From Vesta saturnalis (Eukaryota; Arthropoda; Insecta; Coleoptera; Lampyridae), in the NCBI GenBank assembly GCA_036346205.1, contig JARFJB010001965.1, positions 710,001-774,000 on the forward strand: 64,000 nucleotides of DNA, in the 5' to 3' direction. The translations under genes were made by a program, and so were the position numbers. Below, piece after piece: positions 22,880 through 31,345 of the stretch (positions are counted from its first letter, which is position 1; every line of letters begins with the position of its first letter). The notes below the pieces were generated by a model that had not been told where the DNA came from, made no database searches, and saw nothing but the letters and a program-made list of their open reading frames with translations.

Positions 22880-23408
22880 ATAAACCTAGAAAAAATTATG
22901 GCGGTAGACCCAATGAACATAAACAGAAAATCGTACAAGCGATGAAAATTCACGTGATTTTTATAAAGAATACCTAAATACTAAGTATAAATTTTTTCGT
23001 TAGGTACAAGATAATCCTTCTGCCTCAATGAGGGAATTTGCAGATTAGATAGACTTATCACAGTCGTTTGGAGATAACTCAAAAAGCATAAGTATCGACC
23101 TTATGCAATGCATGTTTCGCAAGTTCTTTTCCAGGAGACAGTTGTCAACGTGTAGCTGTTTGCACGTTTCTGATAAAACAGCTACAGAACAATAAAAATG
23201 AGTGTAAGTTCACTAATGCAGGAATGTTTAATCGGCATGATGAGCATTACTCGTCAGATGAGAACTCACATCAGTGTCAAGAACGGCGACCGCAAATATG
23301 CTTTGGCCTTAATGTGTGGGTTGGTGTTTTGGGCGGTATAGTAATAGGTCCATTCACCTATGAAGAAAATTTAAATGCCGATCGTTACCTCAATTTCTTA
23401 AGGACATT
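22880..23408 (+). pseudogene. mariner-like transposase, 5-prime part (interrupted by Polinton B)
   Basis: DNA-cutting DDE transposase of the Tc1/mariner group. Early parts are frame-broken: HKYRPYAMHVSQVLF near 23090, a helix-turn-helix-linked phrase. From 23224 an open frame gives MFNRHDEHYSSDENSHQCQER, then FGLNVWVGVLGGIVIGPFTY and LNADRYLNFLRT, the segment after the first catalytic Asp. At 23403-23408 the frame meets the Polinton target duplication. The C-terminal part at 30705 continues in the same frame once the insert is disregarded, showing that the Polinton entered an already assembled transposase gene. A stop near 23045 and frame changes show it was also decaying. Confidence 0.75.
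23403..23408. repeat. target site duplication of Polinton B, left copy (GACATT)
   Basis: GACATT immediately precedes the AGTAGT tip of Polinton B and recurs at 30705-30710 right after the ACTACT tip. Six bases is the target duplication length known for Polintons. Confidence 0.85.
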
Positions 23409-23471
23409 AGTAGTACACGGGCACCATCCCCACTCCTTTTTTTTACGTCACAAGCCCCGCCCCTTTCACTT

Positions 23472-23790
23472 TTTTACACGCTCACGTGGGGGACCGGTTT
23501 TTCCACCCTTATTTTTACACGCTTACGTGTAGGACGTGTTTTTCCACCCCTATTTTCGCACATCCACGTGTGAGACCGGTTTTTCCACCCTTATTTTTAC
23601 AGCTTACGTGTAGGACGTGTTTTTCACCCTATTTTGCACATCCACGTGTGAGACCGGATTTTCCACCCTTATTTTTACACGCTTACGTGAGGACGTGTAT
23701 TTTCACCCTATTTTTACACCCACGTGTGAGACCGTATTTTCAGCCCTATTTTTACACACCACGTGTGAGACCGTATTTTCAACCCTCTGT
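23472..23790. repeat. CACGTG-bearing minisatellite in left arm
   Basis: Alternating half-units of about 50-55 bp: one carries ACGCTTACGTGTAGGACGTG, the other CATCCACGTGTGAGACCGG, each followed by TTTTCCACCC. About six half-units are seen, shortening inward. The E-box palindrome CACGTG recurs in each unit of the second type. The mirrored array is at 30318-30645. Confidence 0.85.
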
Positions 23791-25129
23791 ATCCCTAATT
23801 AAGATCTTTTGTAGCTGCTAACGTGAGAGCTGTATTTTAGGGTTAGCGTTGAGCTGAGGTTTAGGGTGGTGGTTGAACTGGGGTATGGCTTGTAGGGCGG
23901 GGCTGGAGCTTAGGGGTGGTCTAGGATGTCTTAGAGTTTGGCCTTGGTGGTGGAGCTAGGGTTGGAGTCAGGTCTTGGTGGTGGAGCTAGGTCTTAGGGT
24001 TATTTCTGATGGTATTAAGGTCCTTCTGGTTGTAACCCTGGAAGCTGCACACGCATACAATAATTGCATAATTAATAAGATATTATTATTTAGTCTATTG
24101 CTTTAAAAGGGTTAAATGATATTGGAGAAAACGTTTCTAATAAGGAGATGAGATAAGCAGATAGGATTAATCATGTGGGGAATTTGAATGACAGTAAAAT
24201 TTAATTATAGAACACTTATTTTTATAGTCATAATTAAAAAAATCCTCAGTGAACTATAAAAATTACTGCCATTCGGTAATGAAACAAAAAAACATTTTAT
24301 TAAGTTAATTACATAACAGTGTGTCTTTTCTAAAACGATTATTAAAAACATAGTTTACCTGCATTGAAATAATATCTATCCGACCGCTAAGAATGTTGTA
24401 CGCCTTAATATTTTTAAAGAAACTTAATGCTTAGATGTTAACTGTAATTAAAAATCTGTAAATAAATAAAAGGTTAACACACTACCAGATCTGTAACGTT
24501 TTAAGGCACTGAGTGATGGTCACTGCTTTTGTGTTATTTGTCAACTAAAACTTTCTAGTTGTGTAAAAACTAGCTATTGATTTTCCATCATTAGAATGTA
24601 AAATATACAACTCATTGTCTTTATCATACTTACAGCAACATGCATTTACCTTTCTCTTAAAATAAATTGTTTTGAAAATATTCGTATACGGACACACAAT
24701 TGTTTTTATAAAAACCATATTAAGTGTTTGGAATGTTTAAAATTCCATAACATTTTTAGTAAGAAATTACTGCTCACGTTTACTTTTAACTAATTACCGT
24801 GTAATTATATAACTTTGTTAAATTTAATAGTCTAAAAACCAATATAATATAAATAATTTCTTTTAAAAACACTAAATAATAAATTTTATAACACGATTTT
24901 AAAAACACAAGCCGGAATTAAAAGAAAAAAAACAGTAGGTATTACGCAATTCTTAATTAAAAAAGTAAGGTACTAAAAAATCTTTATTTATCAGAATAGA
25001 ATGGTTGGTAACAGACATTAAACAATATTTTAATTACCTCATCATTTAGAATTAAACATGTAGTGAAAACTTATTTACAAAATCAATCATTGATAAACTG
25101 TAATCTAAAATATAGAAACACTAAGACAT

Positions 25130-25450
25130 AAAATCCACATACATCCGAATGATAATCCTGCAGAATTTTTTTATTGACGAAACATCGGAATTCTTCTCTA
25201 GGAAACGTAAATGATATCCTTGCGGTTCTCGTCCAAAGGAATCAAAATACTCCCCGTTACCATTCTCGTCAATGTAGATAGCGGTCCAATGCTGACCTGG
25301 CTTGTTTGCAGGATCCGTGTTTACGATAATTGCACACGGTCGAGGTGCGTGTTTCGGTATTGATTAGAAGCACATACAAGCCGAAACACATTCTTCTTGT
25401 GGCTGGGGATCGATTTCAAGCATCTCAACACTTGTACCGCATACATCTTT
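25130..25450 (-). pseudogene. Polinton B protease, left-arm copy
   Basis: Adenain-like cysteine protease, expected to process virion proteins. The minus-strand reading gives CIIVNTDPANKPGQHWTAIYI, with the catalytic His in GQHW, then DENGNGEYFDSFG, which supplies the acidic residue. Further on (about 25160-25130, another frame) comes LQDYHSDVCGFYVL, holding the catalytic Cys. A frame change between the last two parts, and another near 25360 before the first, break the gene. Copy A lacks the His-Trp pair and this copy retains it. The mirrored copy is at about 28740-28990. Confidence 0.75.
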
Positions 25451-25459
25451 GGAATTGGT

Positions 25460-25920
25460 ATGTGTCCAGTCTTGTAGTAGTAATGCGTTTTCCAGTGCAC
25501 AATAGGCTCAGTGATGTTATGGTTTAAACAGCTATACGCTTTTGCTTCCTTTTTCAACTGTTTAATCGACGGACAACCAGTCTCCTCCAGGTTTACTATT
25601 GGTTTGTTAAGAAACCTTAAAAACTGTTGTTTTCACTACCCTTAACGTGAATTTGTTAAATGGGCGCAACACTCTCATCAACTCCTCACGGAAATTGTTG
25701 TAATGTACATGCCCACCACCATTTTAACCCATGATAATTATCTTCCATAAATTTTATCTGTCGTGACATGGATCCTGATATAAAGTAGCCTCGTGGTGGT
25801 TTTATGCATCAACGATAAACGACCGTGATCTGTAACCACGGCAATTTCTTTCGGTATGAATTCGTTGTTAACACCACTAAACCCTTGCATGTCCAAGTAT
25901 GCGTCCATCTTCTATCGGCT
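25460..25920 (-). pseudogene. Polinton B conserved gene of unknown function, left-arm copy
   Basis: Begins near 25913 with MDAYLDMQGFSGVNN, followed by EFIPKEIAVVTDHGR. It continues after frame changes to NKIHVKGSE, KPIVNLEETGCPS and KKEAKAYSCLNHNITEP. It corresponds to 5276-5835 in Polinton A and lies between capsid and protease. The break at about 25820 (loss of bases after the DHGR phrase) and others make it non-coding. Function unknown to me; the conserved Cys-containing tail and position suggest it could be part of, or cooperate with, the protease. Confidence 0.6.
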
Positions 25921-25959
25921 GCTGCTGTACACTGAAGCTTGCAGGTTAGAGCTACCACT

Positions 25960-27264
25960 TTTAACAGCTAAAATCCACAACGACATTTCCGATGTTTATC
26001 GATCTCGATCACATTATCGAATTCTGCACCAAACAGTTAACGGTTACGGTGAGCGCTTCTTCAAACCCGACTTCCAGCCGAAGGGAGCCGTTTCTAACTA
26101 AATTCCAGTGCGTGCTAGCGTTTGCAGACAGGTCAGGTGTTAGGTCAAAGGCCATTAAACAGTAGCCGTTGGGGTAATCACTCTCGATATATCGTTACCT
26201 TCATTCAAAAATGAATACCCGTACCAGAGAATAAGGTGTGGTACGCTCTTACGTATAAACCATTAGCTGTAAAGTCGTTGTAAGGCCTTCGAAGGAATTT
26301 GTTGTCCGTCAATATATAATGACATGTAGTTAATATTGCAGTGATGAAAATTGAACGGGTTTGAGGGTAGTCACCGTTGAAGGCTTTATTTGCTACAAAG
26401 CCTACGATGCATCGTTTAGGTAACTGACCCAGGAAAACATTATCCAATGATTTTCGCTGTATGCCTGCAGGTATAGTTAACACTTTTACGTCGGTCCTTG
26501 TAACAGGATATTTTGCGGCTGTTGTTTCTAAAGCTTTAGCGTGCGCAATTAGAATAGTTGGATTGATGCGCATACGTCTCACCAGTAAACTAGCGTCTAT
26601 AATTCGCGTCTTGTAATTTGAAGCGTGTGCCGCCATTAGACTAAAGGTATCTCTTGATCATACAAATTTAGTCTTTAACTCAACACCACTTATGAGAAAT
26701 TTCTCTTGATTAAACAAATCCGAGTGCACGTGACCAATCATCTCTATCTGTTTCCGGTAGCCGCAAGTGCTTGACGTTTCGAGAAACCGTTATTTGCGTT
26801 TCCCAATGTATTCATCTGTCCAGCTGTATCATTGTGCCATAAGGTACATCCTAGATGTGAACTCTTGGCCTCCTTTCCATAATTTAGCACGTTTCGATAT
26901 ATGAACGGTAGGCGTAGGTGTTGTTTGGTTGTGACACCATCTTCTGATTTAAGTAAACCTCCACCTGTGAGAAAAGCGAATGCATCCAATTGTTTACCGG
27001 TGCTACAACATCAGCGTCTGTAAGTGCTGTATCATCATGCTTTAGAACTTTAGCTGTAATGTATAGCATAGTCTGACTTAAATCTATATAATCATTTCCA
27101 TTTCCGGGGACTACAAATTCTATTGGGGCGTCATCACTCAGAGCTGATAAAGGTTTGTAAAATATCCATTCACCGCTCTCGATACTTGTCTGCGTCGCTG
27201 GTAGAGCGAACAAATCCAATTCGGACTTGACGCATTCACACGATTGTGCATGTAGAAAAGCCAT
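25960..27264 (-). pseudogene. Polinton B major capsid protein (most complete copy in window)
   Basis: Double jelly-roll capsid protein. ATG at 27264 opens MAFLHAQSCECVKSELDLFA, then QTSIESGEWIFYKPLSALSD, PIEFVVPGNGNDYIDLSQTM, VNNWMHSLFSQVEVYLNQK and NTYAYRSYIE, the conserved first jelly roll. A frame change at about 26890 leads to VLNYGKEAKSSHLG and GQMNTLGNANNGFSKRQAL. After a second break near 26740-26640, a 143-residue frame (26636-26205) carries the linker and second jelly roll start. YPNGYCLMAFDLTPDLSAN and WNLVRNGSLRLEVGFEEAL follow to about 26060. The total span of 1.3 kb gives about 430 codons. It has at least three frame breaks. The last 130 bp are inside the inverted arm, so a truncated second copy of the C-terminus exists at 28024-28150 on the other strand. 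Confidence 0.8.
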
Positions 27265-27300
27265 TATCTTGAAAATATATCGTCGTAAGCAGGCTTCTTC

Positions 27301-27546
27301 TTAGCAGCGGCTCTCGTTGAGACTGATTATTATCAGCCAGACGTACTCTTTATAACCCGAACCCTCCATCATTTTATCGATTTTCTCGTCGGCTTTACGC
27401 TTAAGGTTTCTACCTGCCTCGTGAAATCTTTCTTGAAACGAATCCTTAAGCGTAAAGCCGACGAAATCATATGAACACAATGGATGATTTATAGATTTGA
27501 GACTATGATTATAAAGTTCTAATATATACGCTGAGATTGTAACCAA
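27301..27546 (-). pseudogene. Polinton B small basic segment with local foldback
   Basis: The 81-residue frame includes FQERFHEAGRNLKRKADEKI and DKMMEGSGYK just upstream of the capsid start, a Lys/Arg-rich segment also seen in Polinton A. Its beginning is an artefact of a short inverted duplication: CGTCGGCTTTACGCTTAAG at about 27387 is repeated as its reverse complement at about 27445. The true upstream gene is therefore lost. Function unknown; possibly the tail of a minor virion protein. Confidence 0.45.
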
Positions 27547-27639
27547 AAATGGATCACGTTACATGACTAAATGATTACCTAAACCACATGCTTATGTTGC
27601 ATATAAACAAGTCAAATAGTGAAAGACGCTAAGTAAAAG

Positions 27640-27890
27640 TGTCAGCGACTAGGTGTTATTTCATAACGACTTTATGGACAGATAGATCACGTTGGCCGCT
27701 ATATGCTAGAAGGTTAAGGAATACTTGTCAGAAATGTGTCCAATCAAGGTATTGCTAATAACGGTGACGTACACTGGCCAGCATCGTCTTTAGACTACTT
27801 TTGTGGGATAATGAGAAATAAAATTTAGTAAAGTTACTGATCGAATGCACTTAAGAATTACCACTCTTAGACATGCATCAGGAAAGGGGA
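27640..27890 (+). pseudogene. second, indel-rich copy of the mariner 3-prime region inside Polinton B
   Basis: GACTTTATGGACAG, GGTTAAGGAATACTTGTCAG, TATTGCTAATAACGGTGACG and TACACTGGCCAGCATCGTC repeat, with small losses, the sequence at about 30718-30980 outside the right end of the Polinton. It therefore encodes the same transposase C-terminus in broken form. Either host sequence was copied into the element during rearrangement, or the assembly has collapsed a noisy read here; the next 130 bp are A/T-run sequence typical of poor consensus. Confidence 0.6.
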
Positions 27891-28204
27891 AAAACCCATT
27901 TAAAAAACGTTTTAAAAAAAAATTCCAAAACCCTTGTTTTTCTTTTAAAAAAATTTTTTTTTGTTTGTTTAAAAAAATTTGGGTGTATTTTTAAACCCCA
28001 TTTCCCAAACCCTTTAATTTTTAACGGCCCTTCGGCTGGAAGTCGGGTTTGAAGAAGCCTCACCGTAACCGTTAACTGTTTGGTTATGCAGAATTCGATA
28101 ATGTGATCGAGATCGATAAACATCGAAATGTCGTTGTGATTTTAGCTGTTAAAAGTGGTAGCTCTAACCTGCAAGCTTCAGTGTACAGCAGCAGCCGATA
28201 GAAG

Positions 28205-28700
28205 ATGGACGCATACTTGGACATGCAAGGGTTTAGTGGTGTTAACAACGAATTCATACCGAAAGAAATTGCCGTGGTTACAGATCACGGTCGTTTATCG
28301 TTGATGTTGATAAAACCACCACGAGGCTACTTTATATCAGGATCCATGTCCGACAGATAAAATTTATGGAAGATAATTATCATGGGTTAAAATGGTGGTG
28401 GGGCCATGTACATTACAACAATTTCCGTGAGGAGCTGATGAGAGTGTTGCGCCCATTTAACAAGATTCACGTTAAGGGTAGTGAAAACAACAGTTTTAAG
28501 GTTTCTTAACAAACCAATAGTAAACCTGGAGGAGACTGGTTGTCCGTCGATTAAACAGTTGAAAAGGAAGCAAAAGCGTATAGCTGTTTAACCATAACAT
28601 CACTGAGCCTATGTGCGCTGGAAAACGCATTACTACCAAGACTGGACATACCAATTCCAAAGATGTATGCGGTACAAGTGTTGAGATGCTTGAAATCGAT
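28205..28700 (+). pseudogene. Polinton B conserved gene of unknown function, right-arm copy
   Basis: ATG at 28205 gives MDAYLDMQGFSGVNNEFIPK and EIAVVTDHGRLSLMLIKPPR before a stop near 28358. Later words (FLNKPIVNLEETGCPSIKQL at about 28500-28555) appear in a shifted frame. This copy reads further through the DHGR region than the left-arm copy, so the two arms have mutated independently. Confidence 0.6.
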
Positions 28701-28717
28701 CCCCACCAAAGAAGAAT

Positions 28718-28990
28718 GTGTTTCGGCTTGTATGTGCTTTAATTACCAAACCGCACCTCGACCTGTGCAATTATCGTAAACACGGATCCTGCAAACAACC
28801 AGGTCAGCATTGGACCGCTATCTACATTGACGAGAATGGTAACGGGGAGTATTTTGATTCCTTGGACGAGCACCGCAAGGATATCATTTACGTTTCCTAG
28901 AGAAGAATTGATGTTTCGTATCCAATAAAAAATTCTGCAGGATTATCATTCGGGTTGTGGATTTTATGTCTTAGTGTTTCTATATTTTAG
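28718..28990 (+). pseudogene. Polinton B protease, right-arm copy
   Basis: A 60-residue frame runs MFRLVCALITKPHLDLCN and then CKQPGQHWTAIYIDENGNGE and YFDSLDE, keeping the His-Trp pair and the acidic strand. The frame ends at 28900. The catalytic Cys region follows in another frame at about 28940-28970, with a small deletion just before the Cys-Gly-Phe-Tyr phrase compared with the left arm. Broken, like its mirror. Confidence 0.7.
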
Positions 28991-30317
28991 ATTACATAGT
29001 TTATCAATGATTGATTTTGTAAATAAGTTTTTCCACATGTTTAATTCTAAATGATGAGGTAATTAAAATATTTTTAATTCTGTTATCCAACCATTCTATT
29101 CTGATAAATAAAGATTTTTTTATACCTTACTTTTTAATTAAGGCGTAATACCTACTGTTTTTTTTCTTTTAATCCCGTTGTTTTTAAAATCGTATTATAA
29201 ATTTATTATTTAGTGTTTTAAAAGAAATTATTTATATTATATTGGTTTTTAGACTATTAAATTTAAAGTTATATAATTACACGGGATTAGTTAAAAGTAA
29301 ACGTGACAGTAATTTTTACTACAAAATGTTATGGAATTTCATTCCAAACACTTAATATGGTTTTTATAAAAATTGTGTGTCCGTATACGCATATTTTCAA
29401 AACAATTTATTTTAAGAGAAAGGTAAATGCATGTTGTGTAAGTATGATAAAGACAATGAGATTGTATATTTTACATTCTAATGATGGAAAATCAATAGCT
29501 AGTTTTTTACACAACTAGAAAGTTTTAGTTGACAAATAACACAAAAGCAGTGACCATCACTCAGTGCCTTAAAACGTTACAGATCTGGTATGTGTTGTGT
29601 TAATCCTTTTATTTATTTACAGATTTTTAATTACAGTTAACATCTAAGCATTAAGTTTCTTTAAAAAATATTAAGGCGTACAACATTCTTAGCGGTCGGA
29701 TAGATATTATTTCAATGCAGGTAAACTATGTTTTTAATAATCGTTTTAGAAAAGACACACTGTTATGTAATTAACTTAATAAAAATGTTTTTTTTTGTTT
29801 CATTACACCCGTATGGCAGTAATTTTTTATAGTTCACTGAGGATTTTTTTTTAATTATGACTATAAAAAATAAGTGTTCTATAATTAAATTTTACTGTCA
29901 TTCAAATTCCCCCACACATGATTAATCCTATCTGCTTATCTCATCTCCTTATTAGAAACGTTTTCTCCAATATCATTTAACCCTTTTAAAGCAATAGACT
30001 AAATAATAATATCTTATTAATTATGCAATTATTATATGCGTGTGCAGCCTCCAGGGGTTACAACCAGAAGGACCTTAATACCATCAGAAATAACCCTAAG
30101 ACCTAGCTCCACCACCAAGACCTGACTCCAACCCTAGCTCCACCACCAAGGCCAAACTCTAAGACTTATCCTTAGACCACCCCTAAGCTCCAGCCCCCGC
30201 CCTAAGCCAAGCCATACCCCAGTTCAACCACCACCCTAAACCCTCAGCTCAACGCTAACCCTAAAATACAGCTCTCACGTTAGCAGCTACAAAAAGATCT
30301 TAATTAGGGATACAGAG

Positions 30318-30645
30318 GGTTGAAAATACGGTCTCACACGTGGGTGTGTAAAAAATAGGGCTGAAAATACGGTCTCACACGTGGGTGTGTAAAAAATAGG
30401 GGTGAAAATACACGTCCTACACGTAAGCGTGTAAAAATAAGGGTGGAAAATCCGGTCTCACACGTGGATGTGCGAAAATAGGGGTGGAAAAACACGTCCT
30501 ACACGTAAGCGTGTAAAAATAAGGGTGGAAAAACCGGTCTCACACGTGGATGTGCGAAAATAGGGGTGGAAAAACACGTCCTACACGTAAGCGTGTAAAA
30601 ATAAGGGTGGAAAAACCGGTCCCCCACGTGAGCGTGTAAAAAAGT
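30318..30645. repeat. CACGTG-bearing minisatellite in right arm
   Basis: Mirror of 23472-23790, with the same two half-unit types in reverse order, and somewhat more regular spacing. It ends 60 bp from the element tip, next to GGGCGGGGCTTGTGAC. Confidence 0.85.
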
Positions 30646-30704
30646 GAAAGGGGCGGGGCTTGTGACGTAAAAAAAAGGAGTGGGGATGGTGCCCGTGTAC
30701 TACT

Positions 30705-30710
30705 GACATT
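30705..30710. repeat. target site duplication of Polinton B, right copy (GACATT)
   Basis: Direct repeat of 23403-23408, directly after the ACTACT tip. Confidence 0.85.
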
Positions 30711-31055
30711 TTTAACGGACTTTATGGACAAGAATATAGATCTTCAACGTTGGCCGCTGCATAATGCTAGGAAGGTTAAGGAATACTTGTCAGAAATGTT
30801 CCCCAATCAAGGTATTGCTAATAACGGTGACGTACACTGGCCAGCATCGTCGCCTTTAGACTACTTTTTGTGAGGGATAATGAAAAATAAAATTTATAAA
30901 ACGTTACTAGCTGATCTGAATGCACTTCGCGAAAGAATTACCACTCTTAGACATGGCATCAGGAGAAGGGTTGTCTCCAGAGCAATAGCTGCTCTATGAA
31001 AGCGAGCGGCGTTGTAGTTAGAAGTGGAAGGTGACCCATTTGAACACTTCCTGTA
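30711..31055 (+). pseudogene. mariner-like transposase, 3-prime part
   Basis: Continues the frame of 22880-23408. It reads DFMDKNIDLQRWPLHNARK, then VKEYLSEMFPNQGIANNGD and VHWPASSPLDYFL, where the third acidic residue of the DDE/D triad lies (Asp of LDYFL). A stop interrupts soon after at about 30871. The remainder (MKNKIYKTLLADLNAL, LEVEGDPFEHFL) closes at about 31053. The usual catalytic Asp phrase (QHDGAPPH type) is missing from the middle of the gene, a deletion older than or separate from the Polinton insertion. Confidence 0.75.
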
Positions 31056-31345
31056 ATTTTTTTACCACTTTTTCTTCTTGTGGTTAATATTTTTCTTTTC
31101 ATAATAATAATTATTCTCTTTAGAAACTTTGTTTTGTTGTGTCAAGATAATGGCGGAACTGTCAAACTTTTCGTTAGAACAATCGGACGTTATCTTTCCA
31201 AAGCACACTCTGAAAATTGAAAAATTGAAAATTTTGGTGTGAATGTAAGCCGAAACTATTATAAGTGATACATAATTGTATTTAGAAAAAAAAAACTTGA
31301 TATAAAAATGCAAAAATCCAAAACGGTGCCCATAAGAAGAAACAA

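Larger units (their letters stand above)
23409..26090. repeat. Polinton B left inverted arm
   Basis: Runs inward from the AGTAGT tip through the CACGTG minisatellite, a GT-rich stretch (23830-24010), an AT-rich non-coding part (24060-25130), the protease, the unknown gene and the capsid end. The inner limit is the GGCTGGAAGTCGGG complement near 26070-26090, matched at 28024-28050. Confidence 0.85.
23409..30704. mobile_element. Polinton (Maverick) B, 7.3 kb defective copy with about 2.68-kb inverted arms
   Basis: The element starts AGTAGTACACGGGCACC and ends with the inverse, GGTGCCCGTGTACTACT. It is bounded by GACATT on both sides. The arms 23409-26090 and 28024-30704 are inverted copies of nearly equal length, far longer than ordinary Polinton terminal repeats, and they include the protease gene, an unknown gene and the capsid C-terminus. 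The 1.93-kb centre holds the rest of the capsid gene, a small basic segment and a stretch resembling the mariner sequence outside the right end. There is no polymerase B, integrase or packaging ATPase. It is a defective, copyback-like derivative. The inner right junction (27890-28023) lies in poor A/T-run sequence, so the centre may be misassembled, but the tips and target duplication are clear. Confidence 0.85.
28024..30704. repeat. Polinton B right inverted arm
   Basis: Mirror image of 23409-26090. Going outward on the plus strand it shows capsid C-terminus (28024-28150), the unknown gene (28205-28700), protease (28740-28990), AT-rich DNA (29000-30040), CCCTAA- and CCACCACC-rich DNA (30045-30260), minisatellite and tip. 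Small differences from the left arm are scattered throughout, mostly indels. Confidence 0.85.
22490..31345 (+). mobile_element. mariner-like transposon split by Polinton B
   Basis: Inverted repeats of roughly 190 bp lie at 22492-22690 and 31155-31345. On the left GGGCGCCATTTTGGAT, AATAGTTTGTCC and CTTTGGAAAGATAAC are seen, and the complements appear in reverse order on the right (GTTATCTTTCCAAAG, AAACTATTATAAGTG, ATCCAAAACGGTGCCC). Subtracting the Polinton and one target copy leaves about 1.55 kb, a normal mariner size. The transposase is divided: N-terminal and middle part to 23408, C-terminal part from 30711. A CGGACACCCTGTATA sequence at 31645-31660 may be an outer tip, but no left partner was seen. 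Confidence 0.75.

Noticed and set aside
23486..23821. Open frames with repeated RTCFSTP-like residues
   Set aside because: They translate the CACGTG minisatellite of the Polinton arm.
30045..30260. CCCTAA-type words suggesting interstitial telomere repeats
   Set aside because: The words are scattered among CCACCACC and CAGCTC motifs, there is no tandem array, and the same stretch is inside the Polinton arms on both sides.
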